A DNA stretch of 64,000 nucleotides from Chrysomallon squamiferum (GCA_012295275.1 CM022677.1:17245906-17309905), one strand, 5' to 3'. Counted from the stretch's first letter, positions 28,301 through 41,927 are shown. A program made the numbers and translations. Notes: generated by a model from the sequence alone, not told the origin.

Positions 28301-28474
28301 GACCAGCGGAATTAGAAATTGGGCGTTTTTGTTGACGGGTGCGTGGCTATAAAATTATAAGCTCGGAATTGTAATTATCATTATAAAACAACCACCTGTG
28401 TTTTCTGGAGAACAGTCAAGGTTATTTTTTTAACTGTTTTCTTTCTTTTCTACGTCGCTTTATTGTATTAAGAA

Positions 28475-28950
<476 letters not shown>

Positions 28951-28953
<3 letters not shown>

Positions 28954-29300
28954 CAGACAACAGAGAGATAAATACAGATGTAGCTATAGATAGAGCTATA
29001 AATGCACGTGTATATATATATATAAGACAGAAAGAGTCGAGAAAAGACAACAGCACACAAATATATAGTTTCATCACGATACCCATCTAAACAGCAGGTT
29101 ATTAGTTGTTCAAGTATTGTTCAAGTAAGGATGAGGTTTCAGTGTCACTAACGTCTTAATTTGGCTATTTACCAGCTCGCTGCATATTTCGTGTAAAGCA
29201 TAGTCCTCGCCACACATTCCTGCCTGTATGAGCGAAATGAGCTGCTATTCCGCTAATTGGTAAACACAGCCTATAAAATAGCACTGGCAGACGCTGTGTG
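28951..29300. other. Unique sequence, no gene seen
   Basis: No supported exon. Confidence 0.45.
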
Positions 29301-29304
29301 ATTT

Positions 29305-29935
29305 TAACATCTTAATAATTTAATATTAGTATATATTAAGGTATCGTTAAATGTAGTAATTTAGTATTAGTATACGTTAAAGTATCGTTAAATGTAATAA
29401 TTTAATATTAATATACGTTAAAGTATCGTTAAATGTAATAATTTAATATTAGTATACGTTAAAGTATCGTTAAATGTAATAATTTAATATTAGTATACGT
29501 TAAAGTATCGTTAAATGTAATAATTTAATATTAATATACGTTAAGGTATCGTTAAATGTAATAATTTAATATTAATATATATCGTTAATTTAGTATTAGT
29601 ATACGTTAAAGTACCGTTAAATGTAATAATTTAGTATTAGTATACGTTAAAGTATCGTTAAATGTAATAATTTAATATTAATATACGTTAAAGTATCGTT
29701 AAATGTAATAATTTAGTATTAGTATACGTTAAAGTATCGTTAAATGTAATAATTTAGTAAATACCGTTAAATGTAATAATTTAATATTAATATACGTTAA
29801 GGTATCGTTAAATGTAATAATTTAATATTAATATACGTTAAGGTATCGTTAAATGTAATAATTTAATATTAGTATACGTTAAAGTATCGTTAAATGTAAT
29901 AATTTAATATTAGTATACGTTAAGATATAGTTTGT
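29305..29935. repeat. 41-bp tandem array, about 15 copies
   Basis: Unit TTTAATATTAGTATACGTTA then AAGTATCGTTAAATGTAATAA; copies at 29401 and 29442 confirm the 41-bp spacing. Two truncated copies near 29575 and 29757. Copies are nearly identical, so the array is young or kept homogeneous. Confidence 0.97.
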
Positions 29936-30104
29936 TCATTGATTTACTTTCTACGCATGTGTCTGTGTGTCTGTGTCTGTGTCTTTTTGTGGGTTCAGAT
30001 AAATAGCTATGTATCTGAGGTCTTCATTTTGTGTGTATATATATATATATATTTCACATATCTGGCGCTTCTGTATATGTTAGTATATAAATTGACTGTA
30101 AATT

Positions 30105-30193
<89 letters not shown>

Positions 30194-30209
30194 GTTAGTA
30201 TATAAATTG

Positions 30210-30263
<54 letters not shown>

Positions 30264-30330
30264 GTTATATAAATTGAAATCTCTCTCTCTCTCTCTCTCT
30301 CTCTTTCAGTGTGTATATATATATCAGTAT
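29936..30330. repeat. TA/CT compound microsatellite in three blocks
   Basis: TATATAAATTGA(A)AT followed by (CT)n and (TA)n is repeated three times (30083-30175, 30194-30260, 30268-30320). Confidence 0.9.
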
Positions 30331-31066
30331 ATTTAGACAGATGTGTTCGTCTGTGTCGCTTTGACAATATTACATTTACATATCTATGGATTGTTGTTCG
30401 TCATCTAATTTCCACTTCTGATTAATCAGTAAAATAATTTAATACAATGTCGCATAAACTCGATAACAAGCGTCCAGTGAAAAACGAGGTTAATACAATC
30501 AACAAAAAAAAAAAGAGTAATAATAATAACAACGTGACAGAATTCGTTCGAATTCGGCCTTCATCGGCAAATTACGTGTGTCATGTTCCAGAAACTTCGC
30601 TGCCTCGGCAAAACAACGTTATCAATATTTGTTATTAGTATTCCTTGTCAATATTCCTCGTCAATATTCCTCATCAATATTCGTTATCAAAAATTCGTTT
30701 TAAAATAAGTCGCAAAATAACAGAAGTTTCCTTTCGACGGATCACAATGAAATAATGACAGTTCGTTCGTTTCTGCTAAGACTAGGACAGCCGCTGATTC
30801 GCAATTAGTGCGCATGACGGAAACAGATTTTCTTCTCCGGTGAAATAAGGCGCGAAAGACTGTCGTTTATTGAACAAATTCGCGTTGTTTCGTTGCAGCG
30901 GCTTTGAAAGTGTCATTGTAATAATATGCTGTAGAGTTATTTTTGAAAGTCGCTAATGAAAATGTTGAAACAAAAGTATCTATTTTTATAGAATAACTAT
31001 AAATTGTCAAGTGTATCACCATAATACGCTAACAATATGTTAATCTAACAATATGTTAATCATATA
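30331..31066. other. Unique sequence, no gene supported
   Basis: TCAATATTCCTC(G/A) is repeated near 30645-30690. A short plus frame at 30447-30638 has mixed composition but no supporting motif. Confidence 0.4.
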
Positions 31067-31698
31067 CAGTGCTACCTCGAGTTACGAGTGCCCCAACTTG
31101 CGAGTTTTCCGTGTTACGCCCGGTCGATTTTTTGTTTTGAGTTGCGAGACACAATCCGAGTTACGAGCGAGCTTCAGATAAGCCGCCGCTAGTTGGCAAC
31201 GAACAACAGGACAGTGCGGAGGAAAAGAAGCGGATGATATCCATTGAATTAAAGCATGAAATCATAGAAAAACATGAGCAAGTTCTGCGTGTAGTCAACA
31301 TGGCTAGGCAGTACGAGCGTAGTACGTTTTACGATATGTACCATACTGAAGCAGAAGGAGTCGATAAAGGCTGTAACTCCAGGCTATAAAGCGAAAGGGC
31401 GTTAAAATAATTTCTAACCTGTGGACCTCTGTCCATGAAAAGATAGAGAAACCCTAACCCTGTACACTTTACAAAACTAATTTATTTCTTTATATTCTCT
31501 TTTATTTGGTTTTTATATATAATTTGTCGTTTATACATATATTTTTCTTATTCAAAAACATGTTACAAAAAATTGGGGTGGTTTTGGGGGAACTGGAACG
31601 GATTAATGGCATTTGGGAAAATTGATTTGATATACGAGCAATTTGAGTTACGATCTCGGTCATGGAACGAATTAAGCTCGGAAGTCAAGGTACCACTG
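31067..31698 (+). mobile_element. Internally deleted Tigger/pogo-like DNA transposon
   Basis: Starts CAGTGCTACCTCGAGTTACG and ends (inverted) CAGTGGTACCTTGACTTCCG, flanked by TA on both sides, as expected for the Tc1/mariner-pogo superfamily. The internal plus frame at 31214-31390 reads KKRMISIELKHEIIEKHEQ, then VVNMARQYERSTFYDMY, which matches the CENP-B N-terminal helix-turn-helix of Tigger transposases. A stop follows and the rest of the transposase (including the DDE domain) is missing, so the 632-bp copy is non-autonomous and dead. Confidence 0.9.
31214..31390 (+). pseudogene. Tigger-like transposase fragment
   Basis: About 58 codons of the DNA-binding N-terminus remain in frame up to a TAA, with further homology in a shifted frame (GYKAKG, TSVHEKIEK-like) to about 31450. 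The catalytic domain is absent. Confidence 0.8.
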
Positions 31699-31784
31699 TA
31701 TTTGATTATAACCGTATCACGTAATTATCAAAAAAATTAAACTGTTACATAACAATTATAGCAGACTGTGATAGAAAGATTGCA

Positions 31785-32360
31785 TCTTATTACAGTATGG
31801 TATCTAGTAATATTATAAAGCCTAAATCTTGTTAACAAGATATTTAAGCTAAATAACATAAATCGGCTAAATGCAGCATAACAAGTAAAATAAAAAATAA
31901 TAAATATAATATTCTGTTATAAATGTAATTATATCAAGATATCTAGTAAATATCGTAAACGGCAGTCTGATATAACAAAATATAAGTTATATAAGATAAC
32001 AAATTAAACCTTATTCCAGTAAAGTATTTGGTAATGTTATAAACCGTAAATAACAAGATATCTAGAAAAACGTACATATAACATAACACGATATCTAGTA
32101 ATGTGCTAAAGCGAAAATAAAACACAACAAAATAGAAATATTAACGTAATGTAAAGCATATATATAATATAATATAACAAGATATCTAGAAATATATTAG
32201 AAGGATTAAATTTAACATGACAAGATAACTAGTAATATTATAAAGCGTAAATATAACAACAAGATATCTAGAAAGATATCAGAAAGATAAAATTTAACAT
32301 AACAAGTTAACTAACTAGTAATATCAAAAAGTATAAATGTACTACAACGACATATCTATA
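31785..32360. repeat. Degenerate interspersed repeat (AACAAGATATCTAG)
   Basis: AAGATATCTAG and CTAGTAATATTATAAAGCGTAAAT recur irregularly (31803, 32029, 32095, 32230, 32313 and others). It looks like an old, decayed satellite. Confidence 0.6.
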
Positions 32361-32599
32361 AATATAATCTTATAATGATATGATTCACAATTACCATTTC
32401 TTATATGAAACAAATGGTAACTGCCAGCCTTGTAATAAGGTATCTTCATGTTTCACAGTGAAAATATCAGTATATCATGCAACCGAGTAATATTAAAAAG
32501 CGTAAAAAATGTATTACAACGTTTCAAAATATTCAGTAATAACATTAGGAGACGTATAATGGCTCTATGCCATGCAACAGTTTATAACATTAACAGCAA

Positions 32600-32870
32600 A
32601 TTCTACGGCTGGTCCACGCGCTTACGACTTTTTCGAGTTACGACTTCCCGCACTTACGACTGAAACGATTAGAAAAGATTATTTTGAAAATATAAAAATG
32701 ATTATAATTAAAGAACATAGTTTATTTTCATACAGTGTATGGTGTCTGCCAGAAATATAAAACGCTGGTTATATTTAATAAAGAAGCTTAAGTGAATTTT
32801 TTTTAGTTACCGTTTTTCTTAGTTACGACTAGTTGGGTAGAACGTAAACTGGTCGTAAGCAGGATCTAGC
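32600..32870. mobile_element. Possible decayed mariner-type MITE
   Basis: Left edge CGCGCTTACGACTTTTTCGA and, inverted at the right, CCTGCTTACGACCAGTTTAC share CTTACGAC. Internal GTTACGAC words recall Tigger-family ends. No clean target duplication was found. Confidence 0.3.
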
Positions 32871-33066
32871 TGAGTACTCTAGAACCCAGGTCAGTCAGCT
32901 AAGTTCTCCGATCGTAATAAAACTGCTTGGTTTTGAAGAAATAATTACTATTTTAGTTCCAGATCTGTTTGAATCTGCTATAATGAAGAACCATAATAAT
33001 AATAATAATAGAAGATAATAAAATTAATTTTAAAAAGAAAGATAACTCTAAAGTAAAATATTAAAC

Positions 33067-33108
<42 letters not shown>

Positions 33109-33130
33109 CATCATCATCATCATCATAATG

Positions 33131-33177
<47 letters not shown>

Positions 33178-33480
33178 GTAATTAAATAAATAAAAAAAAA
33201 AAATATAATAATAAAAAAAAAAAAAAAAAAACGCGAAAAAAAAATGTCTTCGAAGAACAGTCTGCTCTCTAGTACCACTTGATCCGGGCAATTTCGCGCA
33301 CGAGCCACGAGTGTATTTTATTGAAGCGATTACGTCTGCTTTATGGCGGGCTTCTGCCATTTGCAATCTGATCATTGATTTTAGTAGCGTTTTCGGATTT
33401 GACTCAGATGCTGATTTGGCGAAGTTACGTTGATTTATTGTCTGTAGATGACATTAGGTGATTTATTTTTACCTCGAATC
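32871..33480. repeat. (AAT)n tracts and unique spacer
   Basis: AAT at 33067-33108 and 33130-33175, poly-A to 33243, then about 230 bp of ordinary sequence without a supported exon. Confidence 0.75.
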
Positions 33481-33894
33481 TTTTTTTTTTTTTTTTTTTC
33501 TTTTTCTTTTTTATAGTCCTATTATTTCTTTCGTTTTTGTTTTATTTTATTATTTTGTTTTGGGTTTATTGATTTATTATATTTTTTTATTTTTTAATCT
33601 TTTTATTTTATATATATATATTTTTTTAAATTCTTTTTCTATATTTTTTTTTTTTTTTTTTTACTTTCTTCCGGAATTTATTTGTGTGTGTATGTTGTGT
33701 ACGTTTGTGTCAGTGTGTTGTGTGTGTTTGTGTGTTATTCTTTGTTCTTTTTTTCCTTTCTTTATTGTTTGGTACAGGGACGCCCACACTTTTTTGGCTT
33801 GCGATGAGCTGCTTTTTCAAATGACCAAGTCAAAATGATCTGCATGAGATAAAACGCCATTTATTTATTTATTATATTTAATTATCTAACCCAC
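33481..33894. other. T-rich sequence, no gene seen
   Basis: Poly-T at 33481-33499 and 33645-33662, GT-rich 33682-33735. The Phe-rich plus frame is an artefact. Confidence 0.6.
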
Positions 33895-36800
33895 ACTGTC
33901 TATGCGATCTAACCACACAACATGTCATCATCTACATTTTTTGAACCAGTCATCACCCACTCTGTCTATTTGATCTACCCATACTGTACATCTGATCTAC
34001 CCCACAGTCAGGATATGATGACACAGTCTATATGATCTACCCACACTGTCAATGCGATCTACCCACAATGTCTATTTGATCTACCACAATGTCTATTGTC
34101 TGATCTACCCACACTGTTTATGTGATCTACCACACTGTCTATGCGATCTACCACGATGTCTATGCGATCTACCACAATGTCTACATGATCTACCCACACT
34201 GTCTATGCGATCTACCACACTGTCTATGCGATCTACCACAATGTCTATGCGATCTACCACAATGTCTACATGATCTACCCACACTGTCTATGCGATCTAC
34301 CACACTGTCTATGCGATCTACCACAATGTCTATGCGATCTACCACAATGTCTACATGATCTACCCACACAGTCTATGCGATCTACCACAATGTCTATGCG
34401 ATCTACCACAATGTCTACATGATCTACCCACACTGTCTATGCGATCTACCACACTGTCTATGCGATCTACCACAATGTCTACTTGATCAACCCACACTGT
34501 CTATGTGATCTATCCACACTGTCTATGTGATCTACCCACACTGTCTATCTGATCTACCCACACTGTCTATGTGATCTACCCACACTGTCTATGTGATCTA
34601 CCCACACTGTCTATGTGATCTACCCATACTGTCTTTGTGATCTAACCATACTGCCTATGTGATCTACCCACACTGTCTATGTGATCTACCCATACTGTCT
34701 ATGTGATCTACCTACACTGACCATGCGATCTACCCACACTGTCTATGCGATCTAACCACACTGTCTATGTGATCTACCCACACTGTCTATGTGATCTACC
34801 CACACTGTCTACGTCATCTACCCACTCTGTCTATTTGATCTACCCATACTGTACATCTGATCTACCCACATTCTGTGTGATCTACCCACACAGTCTATGT
34901 GATCTACCCACACAGTCTATGTGATCTACCCACACTGTCAATGCGATCTACCACAATGTCTATGCGATCTACCACAATGTCTACATGATCTACCCACACT
35001 GTTTATGTGATCTACCACACTGTCTATGCGATCTACCACAATGTCTATGCGATCTACCACAATGTCTACATGATCTACCCACACTGTCAATGCGATCTAC
35101 CACACTGTCTATGCGATCTACCACAATGTCTATGCGATCTACCACAATGTCTACATGATCTACCCACACTGTTTATGTGATCTACCACACTGTCTATGCG
35201 ATCTACCACAATGTCTATGCGATCTACCACAATGTCTACATGATCTACCCACACTGTCAATGCGATCTACCACACTGTCTATGCGATCTACCACACTGTC
35301 TATGCGATCTACCACAATGTCTAGGCGATCTACCACAATGTCTACATGATCTACCCACACTGTCAATGCGATCTACCACACTGTCTATGCGATCTACCAC
35401 AATGTCTACATGATCTACCCACACTGTCAATGCGATCTACCACACTGTCTATGCGATCTACCACAATGTATATGCGATCTACCACAATGTCTACATGATC
35501 TACCCACACTGTCAATGCGATCTACCACACTGTCTATGCGATCTACCACAATGTCTACATGATCTACCCACACTGTCAATGCGATCTACCACACTGTCAA
35601 TGCGATCTACCACACTGTCTATGCGATCTACCACAATGTCTACATGATCTACCCACACTGTCAATGCGATCTATCACACTGTCTATGCGATCTACCACAA
35701 TGTATATGCGATCTACCACAATGTCTACATGATCTACCCACACTGTCAATGCGATCTACCACACTGTCTATGCGATCTACCACAATGTCTACATGATCTA
35801 CCCACAATGTCTATGCGATCTACCACAATGTCTATGTAATCTACCACACTGTCTATTTGATCTACAGACACTATTTGATCTACCCACACTGTCTATGTTA
35901 TCTATCCAGACTGTCTATTTGATCTACCCACACTGTCTATTTGAACTATCCACACTGTCTATGTCATCTAACCACAGTGTCTATTTGATCTACCCACATA
36001 TGATCTACCCACACTGTACATATGATCTACCCACACTGTCTATGTGATCTATCCACACTGTCTATATGATCTAACCACACTGTCTATGTGATCTACCCAC
36101 TCTATGTGATCTACCCACACTGTCTATATGATCTAACCACACTGTCTATTTGATCTATCCACACTGTCTATGTGATCTACCCACACTGTCTATGTGATCT
36201 ACCCACACTGTCTATGTGATCTACCCACACTGTCTATGTGATCTAACCACAGTCTATGTGATCTACCCACACTGTCTATGTGATCTACCCACACAGACTA
36301 TGTGATCTACCCACACTGTCTATGTGATCTACACACACTGTCTATGTGATCTACCCACACTGTCTATGTGATCTATCCACACTGTCTATGTGATCTACAA
36401 ACACTGTCTATATCATCTACCCACACTGTCTATGTGATCTACCAACACTGTCTATGTGATCTACCCACTCTATGTGATCTACCCACACTGTCTATATGAT
36501 CTAACCATACTGTCTATTTGATCTATCCACACTGTCTATGTGATCTACCCACACTCTATGTGATCTATCCACACTGTCTATGTGATCTACCCACACTCTC
36601 TATTTGATATAACCACAGTCTATGTGATCTACCCACACTGTCTATGTGATCTACCCACACTGTCTATGTGATCTACCCACACTGTCTATGTGATCTACCC
36701 ACACTGTCTATGTGATCTACCCACACTGTCTATGTGATCTACCCACACTGTCTATGTGATCTATCCACACTGTCTATGTGATATACACACACTGCCTATA

Positions 36801-37640
36801 TCATCTATCCACACTGTCTATGTGATCTACCCACACTGTCTATATGATCTACCCACACTGTCTATGTGATCTACACACACTGTCTATATCATCTACCCAC
36901 ACTGTCTGTCATCTACCCACACTGTATATGTGATCTACCCACACTGTCTATGTGATCTACCCACACTGTCTATGTGATCTACCCACACTGTCTATTTGAT
37001 CTGCCACACTGTATATGTGATCTATCCACACTGTCTATGTGATCTACCCACACTACACACAGTCTATTTGATCTACCCCACACTGTATATGTGATCTACC
37101 CACACTGTATATGTGATCTACCCACACTGTCTATGTGATCTACCCACACTGTCTATTTGATCTGCCACACTGTATATGTGATCTATCCACACTGTCTATG
37201 TGATCTACCCACACTGTTTATGTGATCTACCCACACTGTCTATGTGATCTACCCACACTGTATATGTGATCTACCCACACTGTCTATGTGATCTAACCAC
37301 ACTGTCTATGTGATCTACCCACACTGTATATGTGATCTATCCACACTGTATATGCGATCTACCCACACTGTCTGTCATCTACCCACACTGTCTATGTGAT
37401 CTACCCGCACTGTATATGTGATCTATCCACACTGTATATGTGATCTATCCAAACTGTATGTATGATCTACCCACACTATGTGATCTACCACACAGTCTAT
37501 TTCATCTACCTCACTATTTGATCTATCATATTGTCTATGTGATCTACCACACCATTTGATCTACCACACTGTCTATGTGATCTACCACACTGTCTATTTC
37601 GTCTACCATATTGTCTATGTGATCTAACCATGCTGATTGA
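33895..37640. repeat. 3.7-kb GATC satellite, 22-bp and 21-bp units
   Basis: Unit GATCTACCCACACTGTCTATGT (22 bp) and subtype GATCTACCACAATGTCTATGC (21 bp), about 170 copies. At 34130-34490 and 34930-35840 the array is ordered as higher-order units of one 22-mer and several 21-mers (about 85 bp); elsewhere the 22-mer alone dominates. Almost every unit holds a GATC. Confidence 0.97.
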
Positions 37641-38762
37641 CGAATTGGACCCCACTGGTTTAGAAACTAATCTTTGTGCTTACAGATTGCTTATTATTGA
37701 TATCAATTTATATATATATATATATATATATACGTACATATATACATACATGTATCTCTGTCTTTCTCCATTTGTCTGTATTTAGTATACATATAGTGAT
37801 TGTTTTATTTTATATTTGTTATTCAGTATTTTATCAGAAAAACAAAAAAGACGAATAACAAATAGTTCATTATATTAAAAAAACGAGATCATACACGCAC
37901 ACACATACACACACATACACACACACATACATATGTAGAGAGAGAGAAAGATACAGACAAATGGAGAAAGACACTGCCAGACACTAAAAGAGGGAGAAAA
38001 ACGAGTGAGTGAAATGCGAAAAAAAAAAAATACCGATTGAAAGAAATAAAACTACAGAATAACCAGACAAATGTGCAGACAGGCAAAATCGCTAAGACGG
38101 ATGGAGACAGACAGAGAAAAAGAGACAAGACAGAGAAAGAAAGAGAGAAGACAAGGAGGAGACTGAAAAAAAAAAACGAGAGCGTCAAAAAGAAAAAAAC
38201 CGAAGGAAATAACAAATAAAGAACAACAGGTTAAATAGACGCACATGTATCAATCTAAGCCTAATCTGGCGGTGTAACGGAATATTGTTTTCGACTGAAA
38301 TATGCCCGTAGTGTTTTCTGTCACTCCGATCAAGTGAGCCGTAATAATTGGTCTGCTCACCCAAAAATCGTCTCGCTTATTTCTTTTCACAAAACAGCAT
38401 TCGACTGCTGTTACCGATCGATTATTATTTTTTTTTTTTCCTCGTCTCTATTTTTCGCCATGCTTGAAGCTAATTCCTCGGGGAGTTTGTTCAACAACTG
38501 TCTAAACTGTGAAGAAATGACACTGAGACAAACAAGTTTTTTTTTTTTTTTTTTTTTTGGCGTTTCCCTCATTGTTGAGTAGACGGTTGACCATTTCACC
38601 CTGAGGTGGGATAGTTAACGCGATCGATTCCCAGTCAGAGAAGCTCGAGGTGATATCCCGTTTTAATATGCAGGTCTGTATTTGATGGAGCGGTTTGTGG
38701 CACGAAAGTCACACCTGTTTATATCAGTAGGCTGACATATTTGTGTGCGTGCGTGTGTTTTT

Positions 38763-38765
<3 letters not shown>
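37641..38765. other. Mixed unique sequence with short microsatellites, no gene seen
   Basis: TA (37708-37732), CA (37893-37930), A-rich purine stretch (37980-38220), poly-T 38539-38559. CpG-bearing sequence at 38330-38640; no exon supported. Confidence 0.4.
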
Positions 38766-38849
<84 letters not shown>

Positions 38850-39310
38850 TAGAGAGAGAGAGAGATGGGAAGTAGCTGATAAGAAAGAAAAAACGTAGAT
38901 AGATAGCTTGACTGTGAGAGAAAGAGAGAGATGGAAATGGAGAGTGACAGGAAGAAATAAAAAAAGATGAAAAAGCAAATTAGAGGAAGGGAGAGAACAC
39001 ATACGTTCACACAATCCATATATATCTATCTGTCTACCTATTTATCTATCTATCTATCATTTACAGTCATAGTGCAGATAGTACTAATAGTGTTTTAGGA
39101 TAACAGCAGTAGTAGTAGTCGTAGTATATAATTTATCATTATTTAAAAGCAGTAGTATAGTCGTATATATATATATAATACAATATATATATATATATAT
39201 ATATATACTATCATTAAAAAAATAAAATAAGACAGAAAAGAAAGATGGATCTAGAGAATAGACACACGCACAAACACACACTCACACACACACACACATA
39301 TATATATAAA
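38766..39310. repeat. GT, GA, TATC, AGT, TA and CA microsatellites
   Basis: GT (38764-38783), GA (38784-38866), TCTA (39020-39058), TA (39163-39206), CA (39263-39298). Confidence 0.9.
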
Positions 39311-39560
39311 ACCACATTAAAATAAACATTTACTGTTCTTTGATTTCTCTGCAAGATCCTATTCGTTTAAATAAACAATAAAATAATACAGTTAATGGAA
39401 AGAGATGAATTAACATCTACCTCTGATGTCATAAACGCTTTTTTATATATACGTATTTCAATTCAGTGTGGGTGTTGAAGAACCATTTTAGAAGTGAAAC
39501 ATAAAACTAGGAGTAAAGAAAAACACAATTATCTTTAAACTTTTCTTGAGCGGATAATCA

Positions 39561-39704
39561 TTCTTCGGCTTCGCGCTGTCTTTGCTTTTGATAATATTTC
39601 TTCCGGGTTCTTTCATGACGTTCTTTTCGCCGTGTTACTTCTGGCGTGATTTCCGCTTCTTTATGGCGCACCGCAGCCTTTTCAAATGCAGTGCGACGGT
39701 TTCA
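39561..39704 (-). other. Coding-like island, charged helical segment
   Basis: The minus frame from after a stop at 39702 down to TGA at 39558-39560 reads NRRTAFEKAAVRHKEAE, then TRRKERHERTRKKYYQKQ and RQREAEE. GC content and codon use stand out from the AT-rich surroundings. It could be the last exon or a relic of an unknown protein or transposon. A plus-strand frame over the same bases (39582-39860) is longer but has no recognisable motif. Confidence 0.3.
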
Positions 39705-39907
39705 GTGGATTTTCTGGTATTAAGTAAAAAATACACACTGTGCCAGTTCGCCCGAGTTGATGGACTCGCCACGTCAGGCAGAAATTTATCTCGAATAAAC
39801 TTGTCTTTTCAGATTTTACCCCTGGACTTGACTTTAATTAATTTATCTTTGCACTGCTAGGTCAGTAAACGCAAAGAGAATTCTTAATTAGAGGTTTATG
39901 CGTGCGA

Positions 39908-40261
39908 GAAAAGAAGAAGAAGAAGAAGAAGAAGGAAAAAAAAAAAAAAAAGTTTGAACGAAATTAAAAATGGGAATCAAAATAAAACGAAAAAAAAAAA
40001 AAAAAAAACAACAAAACAGGAATAGACAGAGATGTTGTGTACGGAGAAAAAGATTTATGGCGTAAAGAAAGTTTGAACAGCGTAGTCCTGATACTAATAA
40101 AAGCAGTAGTTGTAATAATAGTAGTAGAAGTAGTAGTAGTTGTTGCTGTTGTTGTTTTTTTGTAGTAGTTGAATACGCAGCAATAGTATAGTAATATAGT
40201 GGCAGAAGAAGTATCGGAAGTAGTAACAAAAGTAATAACCGCAGTAATAACAACAGTAGTC

Positions 40262-40328
<67 letters not shown>

Positions 40329-40495
40329 TAATAGTAGTAGTAGTAGTAGTAGTAGAAGTGGTAGTAATAGTAGTAGTAGTAGTAGTAGTGATAGTTGTAG
40401 TAGTAGTGGTAGCAGTGGTATCAATAGTAATAATACTAGTTGTATCAGTTTTGGTAATAGTGGCAGGAGAGGTAGTAGGATAGCAGCAGCAGCAC

Positions 40496-40539
<44 letters not shown>

Positions 40540-40570
40540 TAGTAGTAGTAGAAGAAGAAGTATAGTAATA
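39908..40570. repeat. AAG, poly-A and long (AGT)n block
   Basis: GAAGAA (39908-39930), poly-A (39937-39952, 39990-40008), AGT/GTA triplets 40100-40550 with a pure run at 40258-40322. Val- and Leu-run frames are artefacts. Confidence 0.95.
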
Positions 40571-41684
40571 GCTAATAGTAACAAAAATTGTTGATAGTTA
40601 AAAACAGTTTATAAATATAGAACAAAACAGCAGTGGAAATGATTTAAAGTAATCTGAACTTTTTACTGACAGTTTGTTTTAGACGTATTATTATTACAAA
40701 GATATTGCGTATGCTATCCTGTGATTGGGAGGGTCCATATAAAAACCCACTTATTGCTAAATAAGAAATATATTCTTACAGTCATATGACTATATTGTGG
40801 GTTAGTAAATAAAACATTAATTTTCCTCCTTCCTATATATGTCTTATTTATTAGAAGGCTTTTTCTTCTATATTTTTCACTTTTGTGGGAGTTCATTATA
40901 TAGTTATTAATATTTTTTTTTTTTTTTTTTTAAATATATATATATATATATATAATATATATAAAAACATTATTCTCTAATTGGTTTAGAGAGAAGAAAA
41001 ACTGTAAGATTATCTACCAAACGTTAACTATAAATGAACAATTTTTCCATTCTGAACTTAACTAGCTGTTCTTTTCCTTTCATTATCTTTTTTTCTCTGT
41101 TTATATAGGTGTCAATTTAATATGATTATCAAACAACAGTTGCGTGAACGTTTCAGTGTAACTTCGCATTAGAAAGAAGAATCTCGAAAGCACCTAAGAT
41201 TGATATAAAAACTGATGAACGTTTGGAACCTCATTACAATGGTGTATTGCTTTTAGACGTTTCGCTTTATGTCTGACCTCCGTTGCCAGCATTTTCATTA
41301 CACTTCAGATTGATGGCCTGCATATCAGGGCACAGCTATCTAAAATTATGTTGCGCCTGCTATAGCGATACATTAACTCGTCTGTGAAAAGTCTAATGCA
41401 AGATAAAAATCACGTGACCGTCATTCGTCAGTGTTTCGACTTTGACAAATGAAGTATTTCTGAGTTTTGAATGGGCAGTTTTGGGTTTAAACATAAACAA
41501 CATGCGTCAGTTTGGTAAAGATGGTTGAAAATCGTTATTGTCCGACTCTGTCTCTATCCTCTCTTCATTCGAACACTATTTCATTCTTTCCTTTTCTTTT
41601 TTCTTTCTCAATATCACTGCATCTCTGAACACTATTTCATCCTTTCTTTTTTGTATTTCAATTTTTTCAAACACTTTCATTGCA

Positions 41685-41736
<52 letters not shown>

Positions 41737-41916
41737 TACCTTTATTCTCTTCCTAAAACTTTTTCTCTTTTTATCATTTCTATTTCTCTCAATTTATTAC
41801 GATTTCAGTCAAGCAGCTGTCTCCATTGAAATTTATTTTTCAGTATTGTAATCATAGACTCTTTAACTTGGTGAATTAATTCATTTCGATGTGATGAAAA
41901 TTAATTTTAATGTATT
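40571..41916. other. Unique AT-rich sequence downstream of the gene
   Basis: Poly-T/TA 40911-40965, CT tract 41691-41733. No exon supported; 41100-41560 has ordinary composition. Confidence 0.5.
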
Positions 41917-41922
41917 TTTATT
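41917..41922 (-). terminator. Candidate polyadenylation signal
   Basis: AATAAA on the minus strand, 5 nt after the TAA of the candidate last exon. In AT-rich DNA this hexamer is common, so it supports the terminal exon only weakly. Confidence 0.25.
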
Positions 41923-41927
41923 TCTTT

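Noticed and set aside
31448-31462. CCCTAACCCT, telomere-like word
   Set aside because: Only about one and a half units, inside the Tigger relic; not an interstitial telomere.
33895-37640. CRISPR-like regularity of 22-bp units
   Set aside because: Units are contiguous with no unique spacers, and the DNA is clearly eukaryotic; this is a satellite.
38585-38650. Possible tRNA-derived SINE (GATCGATTCCCAG resembles a B box)
   Set aside because: No matching A box at the right distance and no tail repeat could be recognised.
39888-40424. 178-codon poly-Leu minus frame and poly-Val plus frame
   Set aside because: (AGT)n repeat artefact.
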